The notes: generated by a model from the sequence alone, not told the origin. A stretch of DNA of 64,000 nt from Scatomorpha sp040765295 (GCA_040765295.1 JAXGSB010000001.1:1054001-1118000), one strand, 5' to 3'; shown: positions 41,634 through 51,259, numbered from the stretch's first letter. Translations and numbers: made by a program.

Positions 41634-42737
41634 ATGGCAACAGATGTGACCAATTATCAGTGTCCCGCATGCATAGCGCCGTTACGCTTTTCTTCGGACT
41701 CGGGTAGGCTGGAATGCGATTACTGCGGCGAGTCGTATACGGTAGACGAAGTTGAAAAATTTTACGCAGCAAAGGCCGAAAGTGCGGCAGCAGCCTACGA
41801 GAAAAAGATAGATAAGTTTGAAAAAAAACAGCAGGAAATGTCGGCCGAAGGATTTGAAGAAGATCAAAATCTTATTCAATTCAACTGTCCCAGCTGCGGT
41901 GCGGAGCTCATATCCGATGAGACTACTGCGGCAACCAGCTGTCCATACTGCGGCAATCCGAATATAATACCCGGAAAACTCAGCGGAGCTTTTAAGCCCG
42001 ATTATGTTATACCGTTTAAATTCGACAAGAATGAAGCAATAAAAGCGCTGAAAAAACACTATGCTAAAAAACCTCTTTTGCCGTCGGCTTTTTCCAAGCA
42101 AAATCACATCGAAGAGATAAAGGGAGTATATGTACCGTTTTGGCTTTTTGACTGTGATACTCAGGGAAATTGCAAGTATCGGGCCACAACTTCTCGCAGT
42201 TGGAGAGAAGGAGATTATATTTGCACCGAAACCAAATACTACGATGTTGAAAGAGGCGGAGATTTACAGTTCAACAACATACCGGTTGATGCATCAAGCA
42301 AAATGCCGGATGAACATATGGAGTCTATTGAACCTTTTGACTACGATGAACTTAAGGAATTTTCCTTGGCCTATCTTCCCGGATTTCTTGCCGATAAGTT
42401 CGATGTTGATTCGGAGCAATGCCGGGTTCGTGCATTTAAAAGGGCAGAACTCACCACCGAACAGGAGTTTTTGAACACAATAAGCGGATATGATAGCGTA
42501 ACCAAGGTCGGCGGAGGTGTCAATGTTACCGGACAAGACAAAAAATACGGCTTACTTCCGGTTTGGATGCTGTATACAAAGTGGCAGAATAAAGATTTTC
42601 TCTTTGCAATGAACGGACAGACTGGCAAATTAATCGGCGACCTTCCAATCTCATGGCCAAAGTTCTTTGGATATTTTGCCGGATTGTGGGCTGCATTTTC
42701 AGGGCTCTTTATTGCCCTGAGAATGTTTGTATTATAG
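41634..42737 (+). CDS. TFIIB-type zinc-ribbon membrane protein (YdjG-like)
   Basis: This is a 367-residue protein. Two zinc ribbons occupy the N-terminus (CPACIAP ... CDYCG and CPSCGAEL ... CPYCG) with a short charged coil between them. A large beta-rich central domain follows (YVIPFKFDKNEAIKALKKHY; IKGVYVPFWLFDC). One membrane helix is at the extreme C-terminus (YFAGLWAAFSGLFIALRMFVL). The topology (cytosolic ribbons, tail anchor) resembles Bacillus YdjG. The AAAGGAG site is 13-14 nt upstream. The function is unknown beyond envelope-stress association. Confidence 0.82.
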   Translation: MATDVTNYQCPACIAPLRFSSDSGRLECDYCGESYTVDEVEKFYAAKAESAAAAYEKKIDKFEKKQQEMSAEGFEEDQNLIQFNCPSCGAELISDETTAATSCPYCGNPNIIPGKLSGAFKPDYVIPFKFDKNEAIKALKKHYAKKPLLPSAFSKQNHIEEIKGVYVPFWLFDCDTQGNCKYRATTSRSWREGDYICTETKYYDVERGGDLQFNNIPVDASSKMPDEHMESIEPFDYDELKEFSLAYLPGFLADKFDVDSEQCRVRAFKRAELTTEQEFLNTISGYDSVTKVGGGVNVTGQDKKYGLLPVWMLYTKWQNKDFLFAMNGQTGKLIGDLPISWPKFFGYFAGLWAAFSGLFIALRMFVL

Positions 42738-42748
42738 AGGTGAGTCAG

Positions 42749-43987
42749 ATGAAAAGAATTTTATCGATAATTGTTACCGTACTTTTACTTGCATGTCTCA
42801 TCACACCTGCTCTTGCATACAGCAGCGAGAGAACCGCAGCGCTTGTTGTTGACGAAGTCCATGTTTTTTCTGAATCGGAAACAGCTTTACTGCTTGAGAA
42901 AACGGAATCCTTGAGCCAAAAATATGACTGCGACATTGTAGTATATACATCTCCAAACTATCCCAAAGAAACCGAAAATGAGAGTTTGGACTATATACTA
43001 AGTCAAAATAATTATGGTTCCGGAGAACAAAACTCTGCAATTATTTTTGTCTACTTCGAGGCGGAACGCAGAGTGGCTCTGATGAAACAAGGCTTTGCTC
43101 AAGAGGTTTACACAATATACGGTCTGGACTATTTTTTAGATGACCCTATAGTAAAGTTTAATGAAGGGCTGTGGTATAAAGGCTTTGATCTTTATTTAGA
43201 TAAGCTGGATTTTGCCTTTTCAACTGTTTTGAGCGGAGAAAAAAGTCCGGGCGAATATAAAAAAGAAAAAACCGCAGACTTTGTTGTTGATGAGGCCGGA
43301 ATTCTTACTGAAGAAGAGAGAATTAAACTGAACGAAAAGGCCGAGGCTATAAGCGCGCGGTTTAACAGCGACGTTGTCTTATATACCGTACAACAGTATA
43401 GGGGAATGAATGTTGAAGAGGGCGCTGAGATAGTCTATGAAGAAAACAACTATGGAGCGGGGGACGACAGGTCGGTTATAATGCTGTTTCTGAGTTTTGC
43501 CGAAAGAGATTACGATATCATGGCTCGCGGATATGCCAACAATGTTTTCACGGATTACGGTAAGGAACGGCTCTCCGAGAGCTTTAAACCGCATTTTAAA
43601 AATGATAAGTGGTACAAGGGTTTTGATGCATACCTGGATAGAGTAGAAGAATTTTTTGAATATGAGCAGAAGGGCACTCCGGTCGATGTAAAAAGCGATC
43701 CCTATGATGTGATGACTGCAAAAGACTATCTCATAACCATAGGCATTGCGCTCATACCTGCACTGCTCATCGTTTTAGTAATGAAATCCCAGATGAAGTC
43801 AGCCGTGGCACAGGATATGGCAGACGCATATATTCCCGAAAAGGGATTGAATCTGACTGTTAAAACAGACAGGTATTTAAGAAAGGATGTCAGCCGCACA
43901 TACAGCCCGCGGAAGAGCGAAAGCAAGGGCGGAGGAGGAACCAGCACAAATAGCGGAGGTTTTTCTCACAGCAGTGGCAAGTTTTAA
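42749..43987 (+). CDS. Membrane-anchored protein with two TPM domains (YdjH/YgcG-like)
   Basis: This is a 412-residue exported protein. It has a signal peptide (LSIIVTVLLLACLITPALA), two TPM_phosphatase domains (about 25-150 and 175-300, with VVDEVHVFSESETALL and VVDEAGILTEEERIKL opening each), a membrane helix near YLITIGIALIPALLIVLVM, and a cytosolic Gly/Ser-rich tail ending HSSGKF. The ATG at 42749 with AGAGGTGA upstream gives a proper signal peptide. A longer reading would start inside the previous gene. Duplicated TPM modules parallel the duplicated lipoprotein upstream. Confidence 0.85.
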   Translation: MKRILSIIVTVLLLACLITPALAYSSERTAALVVDEVHVFSESETALLLEKTESLSQKYDCDIVVYTSPNYPKETENESLDYILSQNNYGSGEQNSAIIFVYFEAERRVALMKQGFAQEVYTIYGLDYFLDDPIVKFNEGLWYKGFDLYLDKLDFAFSTVLSGEKSPGEYKKEKTADFVVDEAGILTEEERIKLNEKAEAISARFNSDVVLYTVQQYRGMNVEEGAEIVYEENNYGAGDDRSVIMLFLSFAERDYDIMARGYANNVFTDYGKERLSESFKPHFKNDKWYKGFDAYLDRVEEFFEYEQKGTPVDVKSDPYDVMTAKDYLITIGIALIPALLIVLVMKSQMKSAVAQDMADAYIPEKGLNLTVKTDRYLRKDVSRTYSPRKSESKGGGGTSTNSGGFSHSSGKF

Positions 43988-44040
43988 TTTTTAAATTTTT
44001 TTCAACTTCAATTAGCTTTAATTAATAAGTTTTTAAGAAA

Positions 44041-44083
44041 TAAAAGCGACATAGTTTTCCATGTTTAAACTGTGTCGCTTTTA
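44041..44083 (+). terminator. Terminator of the SPFH-TPM cluster
   Basis: A 17-bp stem (44041-44057 with 44067-44083) has one G-T wobble. The base is A/T-rich, so it can act in both directions. Confidence 0.9.
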
Positions 44084-44308
44084 TATTGAAGTTTAAAGTT
44101 AAGTATATTCATTTTTTAGAAGTTTTATCTATTATATATAGTTTCAAATAAAGTTTGCTTTATCCTGTCAGTATAAGTAAAAAGATTCTCAATTTAGATT
44201 TCCGGTAAAAGGTATAAACATATAATCATTGAAAAAAAATAATCTTTATGCTAACATAACTTTGAATTATTTTTACAAATGCGCTCATTTGTGGGGGTTT
44301 TATATACA

Positions 44309-45574
44309 ATGAAAAAATATGTAATCAACGGCGGGAATGCGCTGAACGGTGAGGTTGAGATTAGCGGAGCGAAAAATGCCGCTGTTGCAATTGTCCCGGC
44401 TGCCCTGCTAGTCAGCGGCAAATGCAAGATAGAAAACATTCCGGACATAAGTGATGTCGACAAGTTAATTAAAATACTGGAATGCTTCGGGGCGAAGGTT
44501 GAATTTTTAAACAAGGGAATAATAGAGATTGATTGCTCAAATGTTAAGTACAAGGAGCCTCCCAAAGAACTTATGAGCAAGATAAGGGCTTCATATTATT
44601 TTGTAGGAGCTATGCTGGGCAGATTTGGCACTACGAGAGCTACAATGCCCGGAGGCTGCGTTTTAGGACAAAGACCTATCGACCAGCACCTTAAGGGGAT
44701 GAGAGCCTTGGGAGCAGATATTGATGTTGTGGGAGAATGTATAGTTGGCAGAGCAATAGACGGCAGACTTCACGGAAGTAAGATTTATCTGGATAAGGTC
44801 TCGGTCGGCGCTACAATGAACATCATTTTAGCTGCCTCCACCTCTCAAGGAAGAACAATAATAGAAAATGCAGCTAAAGAGCCTCACATAGTTGATTTAG
44901 CAAACTTTTTAAACTCAATGGGCGCAGACATCAGAGGCGCAGGAACGGACACTATAAAAGTTTTTGGAAAAGAAAAACTATGTGGCGGCTCATATGCAAT
45001 TATTCCGGATATGATTGAAGCGGGGACCTATATGATTGCAGCTGCGGTGTGCGGGGGCGAAGTCAGGGTCAAAAATGTAATTCCCAAGCATCTTGAATCC
45101 ATTACGGCAAAGCTGAGGGAGATGAAGGTGCCGGTAATCGAGGGTGACGAGTCGGTTTTAGTTAAGGGCACGGGCAGAATAGCCGCAGTAGATATAAAGA
45201 CTATGCCATATCCCGGATTTCCTACAGATATGCAGCCGCAGACTGCAGTTGCCCTATGTTTGGCAAACGGAACCAGTACGATAATCGAAAGTATTTATGA
45301 TAATAGATTTAAATATGTAGCAGAGCTTCAAAAGATGGGGGCGAACATAAGGGTAGAAGGCAGGACGGCTATTATTGTCGGATCCAATGATCTAAAACCT
45401 GCACAGCTTACATCCTATGATCTTCGTGCAGGGGCGGCCATGGTCATAGCAGCGCTATGTGCAAAGGGCCAAAGCACTGTTATTGACATTGAATATATTG
45501 AGAGAGGTTACGAGAACTTGGTTCCAAAGCTGAGATCTCTTGGAGCAGAGATTATCTTAGATGACGATAATTAA
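44309..45574 (+). CDS. murA: UDP-N-acetylglucosamine 1-carboxyvinyltransferase
   Basis: This is a 421-residue MurA, catalysing the first committed step of peptidoglycan synthesis (enolpyruvyl transfer to UDP-GlcNAc). It opens MKKYVINGGNALNGEVEISGAKNA. The active-site loop is RATMPGGCVLGQRP with C117, the fosfomycin-binding cysteine, so no intrinsic resistance by Cys-to-Asp change. The ATG at 44309 fits the family better than an ATG ten codons upstream. A terminator-like hairpin follows the gene. Confidence 0.96.
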   Translation: MKKYVINGGNALNGEVEISGAKNAAVAIVPAALLVSGKCKIENIPDISDVDKLIKILECFGAKVEFLNKGIIEIDCSNVKYKEPPKELMSKIRASYYFVGAMLGRFGTTRATMPGGCVLGQRPIDQHLKGMRALGADIDVVGECIVGRAIDGRLHGSKIYLDKVSVGATMNIILAASTSQGRTIIENAAKEPHIVDLANFLNSMGADIRGAGTDTIKVFGKEKLCGGSYAIIPDMIEAGTYMIAAAVCGGEVRVKNVIPKHLESITAKLREMKVPVIEGDESVLVKGTGRIAAVDIKTMPYPGFPTDMQPQTAVALCLANGTSTIIESIYDNRFKYVAELQKMGANIRVEGRTAIIVGSNDLKPAQLTSYDLRAGAAMVIAALCAKGQSTVIDIEYIERGYENLVPKLRSLGAEIILDDDN

Positions 45575-45621
45575 GATTTAAAGCGAAACATGGTTTATAA
45601 TTTCATTTTTATACGCTATAA

Positions 45622-45659
45622 TAGGATATGTCCTTGTTGACCTATCCTAATTTTTATTT
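45622..45659 (+). terminator. Terminator after murA
   Basis: TAGGATA (45622-45628) pairs with TATCCTA (45643-45649), followed by ATTTTTATTT. The stem is short, so efficiency is uncertain. Confidence 0.6.
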
Positions 45660-45698
45660 CAATTAAGGCAAAATATTATCCGGATATTGGGGTTGAAA

Positions 45699-46016
45699 AT
45701 GACTAAGGAAAACATTTTTTGGGGGAAGGATCTTCCCGGAACACTTATGGAAAAGTGGCCGAAAGATCAAAACAATGAATATATAGAAGCGGCTTTTTTA
45801 AAAACCTGCACCCAATGGGCTATGGAAGATGAGATACTGAGAGGAATGTTGGAAGACGCCGGAATACCAAGCTTTAAAAAGTTTCCACACTATGGCGGGT
45901 TTGGAAATCTTATTATTGGGCAAAGCGCCGAAGGTGTTGATATATATGTTCCCAAAACACGGCTGGAGGAAGCTATAGAACTTATTAATCAAGAAACAGA
46001 GGAGAGTGCAATATGA
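45699..46016 (+). CDS. DUF2007-type putative signal-transducing protein
   Basis: This is a 105-residue protein. Its second half (LEDAGIPSFKKFPHYGGF ... GVDIYVPKTRLEEAIELIN) matches the small DUF2007 fold, annotated as a possible signal transducer. It overlaps the phosphomutase gene by 4 nt, so it is co-translated with it. The ATG at 45699 is chosen over an in-frame TTG four codons upstream. No biochemical role is known. Confidence 0.7.
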   Translation: MTKENIFWGKDLPGTLMEKWPKDQNNEYIEAAFLKTCTQWAMEDEILRGMLEDAGIPSFKKFPHYGGFGNLIIGQSAEGVDIYVPKTRLEEAIELINQETEESAI

Positions 46017-47737
46017 ACTACATGAAAGAATACAAGCGCTGGCTTGACAGCCCCTGTCTGAGTGAGGCTGAATGGAGCTGTTTAAAAGAGATAGCCGAAA
46101 ATGAAAAAGAAATAGAGAGCAGATTTTATGCTCCTCTGGAGTTCGGGACAGCCGGACTTAGAGGGATAATGGGTGTTGGCCTTAACAGAATGAATATACA
46201 TGTTATTCGCTGGACAACACAGGCGTTTGCCGAGCTCATATTGTCGGAGGGTGAAGAGGCAAAAGAGAAGGGGCTTATCATATGCTATGACTGCAGAGTA
46301 AACAGTGATGTGTTTGCAAAAGAAGCGGCCTCAGTTGCCGCAGCAAATGGAATTAAGTGCAGAATTTTTGATTCGCTTCGTCCGACACCTGAGCTTAGCT
46401 TTGCTATACGACACTATGGGGCAATTGCCGGAATTAATGTAACGGCAAGCCATAACCCTAAAGAATACAGTGGATACAAGGTTTATTGGAGTGATGGAGC
46501 GCAGCTTCCCCCTCAGCATGCACAGAAAATAGCTGATACAATGAGCAAGTTGGACATGTTTAAAGATGTAAAACGGATGCCTTTTGAAGAAGCTGTGCAA
46601 AAAGACTTGATAAGTATTTTAGGTGAAGAGACAGACGAGATTTTTTTGGAAAGAGTGCTGGAGATGTCAATTTCCTCCGAGCCTGTAAAAAAGCTTGGCG
46701 AAAATTTTGCTGTTGTTTACACACCTTTTCATGGAACCGGATATAAGCTGATACCGGAGGTGCTTAAAAGAATAGGTGTTAAAAATATATACCCCGAGCC
46801 CAAGCAGACGGAGATTGACGGTACTTTTCCGACGGTCATAAGTCCGAACCCTGAAGATCCTGAGGGCTTCTATCTTGCGATAGAGTTGGCTGAGAAAAAA
46901 GATGCCGACCTTATAATAGGCACGGACCCGGATGCAGACAGAATCGGTGTTTTGGTAAAACATGAGGGAGAGTATAGTCAGCTGAGCGGCAACCAAATAG
47001 GATTGCTTCTTTTAGACTATATCATTAATTTAAAGAGGGAAAACGGAACGCTTCCGGAAAATGCAGCTGTCATAACAACTATAGTTACCAGCAAAATGGC
47101 CAAAGTTATGGCTGAGGACAACGGCATTCACCTTGATGAAACTTTTACGGGCTTTAAATTTATTGCTGAAAAGATAGCAGAATACGAAAATGATAATTCT
47201 TATGACTATCAGCTTGCATTTGAAGAAAGTTACGGATATATGTTTGGTGACTTCGTCAGAGATAAAGATGCGGTCACGGCGGCTTTATTAATAACTGAAA
47301 TGGCGGCATTTCATCTGCAAAATGGGCGCACGCTTTTTGATGCAATGGATATGCTGTATGAAAAGCATGGGTTTTTTAGGGAAAAGACAGTTAACATTGC
47401 TATGGAAGGGCTTGAAGGGGTTTCAAAGAGGAGAGCTCTTATGGAACACTTTAGGAATTCACCGCCGGACGAAATAGTCGGGTTCAAGGTCGTGGGAGTA
47501 AAAGATTATCAAAGCGGTGAAATCACAGTCCCGGGACTAGGCAAAGTGGGACATACGCATATTATGGGGTCCGATGTTCTTGTGTTTGACCTTATTGAAG
47601 GCAGTTCTCTGGTAATCAGGCCTTCGGGAACAGAGCCAAAAGTTAAGGTCTATATGCTTTTAAGCGGTAAGAGTAAAGAGGAGCTTGAAAAGAAAGAAGA
47701 AAAGCTGCTGGAGTTTGCGGAATCACTAAAGGAATGA
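46013..47737 (+). CDS. Phosphoglucomutase/phosphomannomutase (alpha-D-phosphohexomutase)
   Basis: This is a 574-residue phosphohexomutase of the Bacillus PgcA type. The catalytic phosphoserine loop is TASHNPKEYSGYKVYW. The metal-binding loop is GTDPDADRIGV, the sugar loop is FEESYGY, and the C-terminal phosphate-binding loop is RPSGTEPKVKVYM. It interconverts hexose 1- and 6-phosphates for UDP-glucose and envelope polymers. The stop overlaps the first chrA gene by 4 nt, an unexpected coupling. Confidence 0.95.
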   Translation: MNYMKEYKRWLDSPCLSEAEWSCLKEIAENEKEIESRFYAPLEFGTAGLRGIMGVGLNRMNIHVIRWTTQAFAELILSEGEEAKEKGLIICYDCRVNSDVFAKEAASVAAANGIKCRIFDSLRPTPELSFAIRHYGAIAGINVTASHNPKEYSGYKVYWSDGAQLPPQHAQKIADTMSKLDMFKDVKRMPFEEAVQKDLISILGEETDEIFLERVLEMSISSEPVKKLGENFAVVYTPFHGTGYKLIPEVLKRIGVKNIYPEPKQTEIDGTFPTVISPNPEDPEGFYLAIELAEKKDADLIIGTDPDADRIGVLVKHEGEYSQLSGNQIGLLLLDYIINLKRENGTLPENAAVITTIVTSKMAKVMAEDNGIHLDETFTGFKFIAEKIAEYENDNSYDYQLAFEESYGYMFGDFVRDKDAVTAALLITEMAAFHLQNGRTLFDAMDMLYEKHGFFREKTVNIAMEGLEGVSKRRALMEHFRNSPPDEIVGFKVVGVKDYQSGEITVPGLGKVGHTHIMGSDVLVFDLIEGSSLVIRPSGTEPKVKVYMLLSGKSKEELEKKEEKLLEFAESLKE

Positions 47738-48276
47738 AAATATATTTTCAGATAATTTGGACATTTATAAAAGTCGGGGCTCTTACCTTTGGTGGAGGCT
47801 ATGCCATGCTGCCTGTGCTGCAAAGGGAAGCAATAGAAAAGCGAGGCTGGATTACTGAAGAAGAGGCCATGAATTACTATGCGGTCAGTCAAGTTATGCC
47901 GGGGATAATCATGGTAAATACTTCCGCTTTCATTGGCCACAAGCTTAAGGGAAAATTTGGAGCTGCTTTAGCCGGAATATCAGCTGTTGTTCCATCGCTG
48001 ATAATTATTGTTGCTATTGCGAGTGTATTAAGCGAGTTTTCAGAGCTCGAGGCTATTCAACACGCCTTTGCCGGAGTGCGCGTTTGTGTGATTGTGCTTA
48101 TCATTAACTCACTGGAAAAGCTGTGGAAAAACGCTGTTGTTGATCGTATAACCCTTATAATATGTGCGTGCATCTTTTCGGCTTCGCTGTTTACAAAAGT
48201 TTCTCCCGTAATTTTAGTTATTTGTTCTGCCCTCTTAGGTGTTCTTACCCTGAGTTTTGGAGGAAAAAAGCGATGA
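47734..48276 (+). CDS. Chromate transporter, CHR half-protein 1
   Basis: This is a 180-residue membrane protein made of one CHR domain. Signatures are GALTFGGGYAMLPVLQREAIEKRGW near the N-terminus and YYAVSQVMPGIIMVNTSAFIG. Firmicute CHR proteins often occur as adjacent short pairs that together form one transporter for chromate or, more probably natively, another anion. It overlaps the second half by 4 nt. Confidence 0.92.
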   Translation: MKIYFQIIWTFIKVGALTFGGGYAMLPVLQREAIEKRGWITEEEAMNYYAVSQVMPGIIMVNTSAFIGHKLKGKFGAALAGISAVVPSLIIIVAIASVLSEFSELEAIQHAFAGVRVCVIVLIINSLEKLWKNAVVDRITLIICACIFSASLFTKVSPVILVICSALLGVLTLSFGGKKR

Positions 48277-48854
48277 GGTTACTTTATCTCTTTTGGGAAT
48301 TTCTGAAAATAGGAGCTTTTAACTTTGGCGGGGGAATGGCAACACTGCCTTTTCTTTACGACATGTCCGACAGAACCGGCTGGTTTTCATACAAGCAGAT
48401 AGCTGATATGTTGGCCGTGGCGGAATCTACACCGGGGCCGATTGGCATAAATATGGCAACCTATACCGGATTCAGTGTTGCAGGTATTCCGGGGAGTTTA
48501 GTGGCTACCGCGGCAGCTATACTTCCCGGGATGGTGATGGTGCTGATTGTCTGCAAAATGCTGGAAAAATTTCAAAACAGCAAGTATGTAGAAGCGGTTT
48601 TCTATGCATTAAGACCCGCATCTGTCGGACTGATAGCAGCTGCCGGCGCTATCGTTGTTTCGATTACTCTTATAAATATCGGAGCATATAAAGAAAGCGG
48701 ATTGATTTATGAGCTTTTTAACTACAAGGCTATCCTGCTTGCAATATTAATATGGATACTCAGCCGCTTTTGGAAATTTACAAAAAAACTTCACCCTGTG
48801 TTTTTTATTTTTATCAGTGCAGCCTTAGGTATTTTACTTAATCTTGCATATTGA
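48273..48854 (+). CDS. Chromate transporter, CHR half-protein 2
   Basis: This is a 193-residue partner CHR domain with GAFNFGGGMATLPFLYDM and LAVAESTPGPIGINMATYTG. The ATG at 48273 overlaps the previous stop (ATGA) and follows GGAGG. In opposite-topology pairs both halves are needed. There is no chromate-specific regulator (chrB) nearby, so the natural substrate remains open. Confidence 0.92.
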   Translation: MRLLYLFWEFLKIGAFNFGGGMATLPFLYDMSDRTGWFSYKQIADMLAVAESTPGPIGINMATYTGFSVAGIPGSLVATAAAILPGMVMVLIVCKMLEKFQNSKYVEAVFYALRPASVGLIAAAGAIVVSITLINIGAYKESGLIYELFNYKAILLAILIWILSRFWKFTKKLHPVFFIFISAALGILLNLAY

Positions 48855-48872
48855 AATAAAAGGAGACATTTG

Positions 48873-49874
48873 ATGATAGAAAAAATTCTGCCGATAGAAA
48901 AGCTTGAAGATATAATAGATGTTTTTGGAAACTTTGACCAGAATATAAAGCTCATTGAGGAAGAACTGACGGTCAGTATCACGGATAGGGAAGAGCAGAT
49001 TCACATTTTAGGAGAAGCTGAAAATGTTGCTTCTGCAACAGAAGTCGTAAATGGGCTGATTAAACTGGCGGCTAAAGGCGGAAAGATAGACTTACAGAAT
49101 GTTAAATATATAATACATCTTGTTAAAGACGGGCGGGCAGATAAAATCAGCGAGCTCTCGGACGGAGCAGTTTGTATAAACTCTAAGGGCAAGCTTATTA
49201 AGGCAAAGACCTTAGGACAGCGGGCATATGTGGACTCTATGCAAAAAAACACAATAACTCTGGCTGTCGGACCTGCAGGTACAGGTAAGACTTATTTGGC
49301 AGTTGCAATGGCAGTTGCCGATTTTCTTGCGGAAAAAGTAAATAGAATCATTCTAACTCGTCCTGCCGTTGAAGCGGGGGAGCGGCTTGGGTTCCTGCCT
49401 GGGGATCTTCAGAGCAAGGTTGATCCCTATTTAAAACCCTTATATGACGCTCTCTTTGATATGCTGGGTGTTGACACATACAACAAGTATTTTGAAAGAG
49501 GCAGCATAGAGGTTGCGCCTTTGGCATATATGAGGGGCAGAACCCTGGACAACAGCTTTATTATATTAGATGAGGCTCAAAACACCTCAAGAGAACAAAT
49601 GAAGATGTTCCTGACCAGAATAGGCTTTGGCTCTAAAGTTGTTATTACAGGCGATATAACTCAGATAGACCTGCCTCCCGATAAGTCATCCGGTCTTGTA
49701 GAAGCGATGAGCGTACTTAGGGGAATAGAAGATATTGATATTTGCAAGCTCGGGACCGAAGATGTCGTGAGACATGAACTGATACAGAAAATAATTGAAG
49801 CTTATGCGAACTATGAAAGGAAAAATCAGAGTCGTCCCGAAGTGAAAAAACCTAAGAAGAGCAGTTTTAAATGA
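48873..49874 (+). CDS. phoH: PhoH-family ATPase
   Basis: This is a 333-residue PhoH-like protein. The N-terminal KH-like region precedes the ATPase core with Walker A GPAGTGKTYLA and Walker B FIILDEAQNTSREQ. It is nearly always next to ybeY and probably acts in RNA metabolism as a helicase. The ATG at 48873 has AGGAG 7 nt upstream. It overlaps ybeY by 4 nt. Confidence 0.95.
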   Translation: MIEKILPIEKLEDIIDVFGNFDQNIKLIEEELTVSITDREEQIHILGEAENVASATEVVNGLIKLAAKGGKIDLQNVKYIIHLVKDGRADKISELSDGAVCINSKGKLIKAKTLGQRAYVDSMQKNTITLAVGPAGTGKTYLAVAMAVADFLAEKVNRIILTRPAVEAGERLGFLPGDLQSKVDPYLKPLYDALFDMLGVDTYNKYFERGSIEVAPLAYMRGRTLDNSFIILDEAQNTSREQMKMFLTRIGFGSKVVITGDITQIDLPPDKSSGLVEAMSVLRGIEDIDICKLGTEDVVRHELIQKIIEAYANYERKNQSRPEVKKPKKSSFK

Positions 49875-50368
49875 AACAATTGATTTATATAACCAGAGAT
49901 AAAAAAAATCTCGGACATAAGAAGGCGGCTTCATACATAAAAGAAGCAATTGAAGCTGCGCTTTTGATAGAAGGATTCAGCGATATGGCAGAAGTGAATG
50001 TTATGCTCTGCGATGATGCGAGGATAAAGGAACTGAACCTCAGATTCAGAAATATTGATAAAGCCACAGATGTACTGAGTTTCCCCATGCAGGAGATTGA
50101 CATTGACAAGTTAAATTCTGATAATCTTATAAGGAATCCGGAAAACGGCGCCCTGCTTTTGGGGGATATAGTCATTTCTCTGGAAAGATGCAAAGCTCAA
50201 GCGGCTGAATATGGCTCATGCTTTAAAGAAGAACTTCAATACCTCACCGCACACAGCGTGCTGCACCTGCTTTCTTATGACCACATGAATGAAGGTGACA
50301 AAAGTAAAATGCGGGCCCGTGAAAGGCAGATAATGAATAAACTGCGTGAGGATTTAGAAGATGAATGA
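49871..50368 (+). CDS. ybeY: Endoribonuclease YbeY
   Basis: This is a 165-residue zinc endoribonuclease needed for 16S rRNA 3'-end maturation and 70S quality control. The metal motif is visible as HSVLHLLSYDHMNE (H-x3-H-x5-H). NIDKATDVLSFPM marks the conserved centre. It overlaps era by 8 nt; dgkA and cdd, commonly between them in Firmicutes, are missing. Confidence 0.96.
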   Translation: MKQLIYITRDKKNLGHKKAASYIKEAIEAALLIEGFSDMAEVNVMLCDDARIKELNLRFRNIDKATDVLSFPMQEIDIDKLNSDNLIRNPENGALLLGDIVISLERCKAQAAEYGSCFKEELQYLTAHSVLHLLSYDHMNEGDKSKMRARERQIMNKLREDLEDE

Positions 50369-51242
50369 AAAAACAGCGCTTGTTTCTGTTGTTGGTCGCC
50401 CGAATGTAGGCAAGTCCAGTCTTGTAAACGCCTTGGTTGGCGAAAAAGTTTCAATTGTCACTAATAAGGCTCAAACAACCAGAAACAGAATAACCGGCAT
50501 ATTTACCGAAGAAGAGTATCAGTTTGTTTTTTGGGATACTCCGGGTTTAAACAGAGGTAAAAACAACCTGGACAGTCATATGAGAAAAATCGTAAGAAGC
50601 AGTCTCAGCGGTGTCGACCTGGTACTTTTGATGGTTGAGCCGATAGCAAATATCGGAAAACAGGAAGATGAGATAATTAAAACTCTTAAATATAGTGAAG
50701 CAAAGGCCGTTCTTTTGATCAATAAGATTGATACAATTGAAAAAAACAGTCTCTTTCCGATTATTTCAAAGTACTCGGAGGCATATGACTTCGAGGCGAT
50801 TTTGCCAATCTCAGTGCTGAAAGGCGATGGATTGAGTGAGCTCAAATCACTTTTAAAGAGCTGTGCACAGGAAGGTAAACATATATTCTCAGCGGACATG
50901 TATACAGATCAAGCGGAAAAACAAATTTGCGCAGAACTTCTGAGAGAGAAGATGCTTTTTAATCTGGATAAGGAAATTCCCCATGGTACAGCTGTGGAAA
51001 TAATTTATTTTAAGGAGAGAGATGACGGGGTTGTTGACATCAACGCAACCGTTTACTGTGAGAAAAAAAGTCATAAGGGTATAATAATCGGCAAGAACGG
51101 GAGTATGCTTAAAAAGATTTCAACGGATGCTCGGCTTGATATGGAAGAGCTTTTAGGAACCAAAGTTTTTCTGGAAGTCTGGGTTAAAGTCTCGGAAAAC
51201 TGGAGAGATTCGAGCTTTCTTATTAATCAGTTAAAAATATAG
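50361..51242 (+). CDS. era: GTPase Era
   Basis: This 293-residue GTPase binds the 3' end of 16S rRNA during 30S assembly. G motifs: GRPNVGKSS (12-20), DTPGL and NKID. The C-terminal KH domain has GIIIGKNGSMLKKISTDAR. It works with YbeY on the same rRNA region. Overlap with ybeY suggests coupling. Confidence 0.97.
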   Translation: MNEKTALVSVVGRPNVGKSSLVNALVGEKVSIVTNKAQTTRNRITGIFTEEEYQFVFWDTPGLNRGKNNLDSHMRKIVRSSLSGVDLVLLMVEPIANIGKQEDEIIKTLKYSEAKAVLLINKIDTIEKNSLFPIISKYSEAYDFEAILPISVLKGDGLSELKSLLKSCAQEGKHIFSADMYTDQAEKQICAELLREKMLFNLDKEIPHGTAVEIIYFKERDDGVVDINATVYCEKKSHKGIIIGKNGSMLKKISTDARLDMEELLGTKVFLEVWVKVSENWRDSSFLINQLKI

Positions 51243-51259
51243 CGTTTTCGGAGGAGCAA

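Noticed and set aside
42653..42748. Longer N-terminus for the TPM protein
   Set aside because: It would start inside the previous gene and bury the signal peptide. ATG 42749 has a ribosome site and gives a normal leader.
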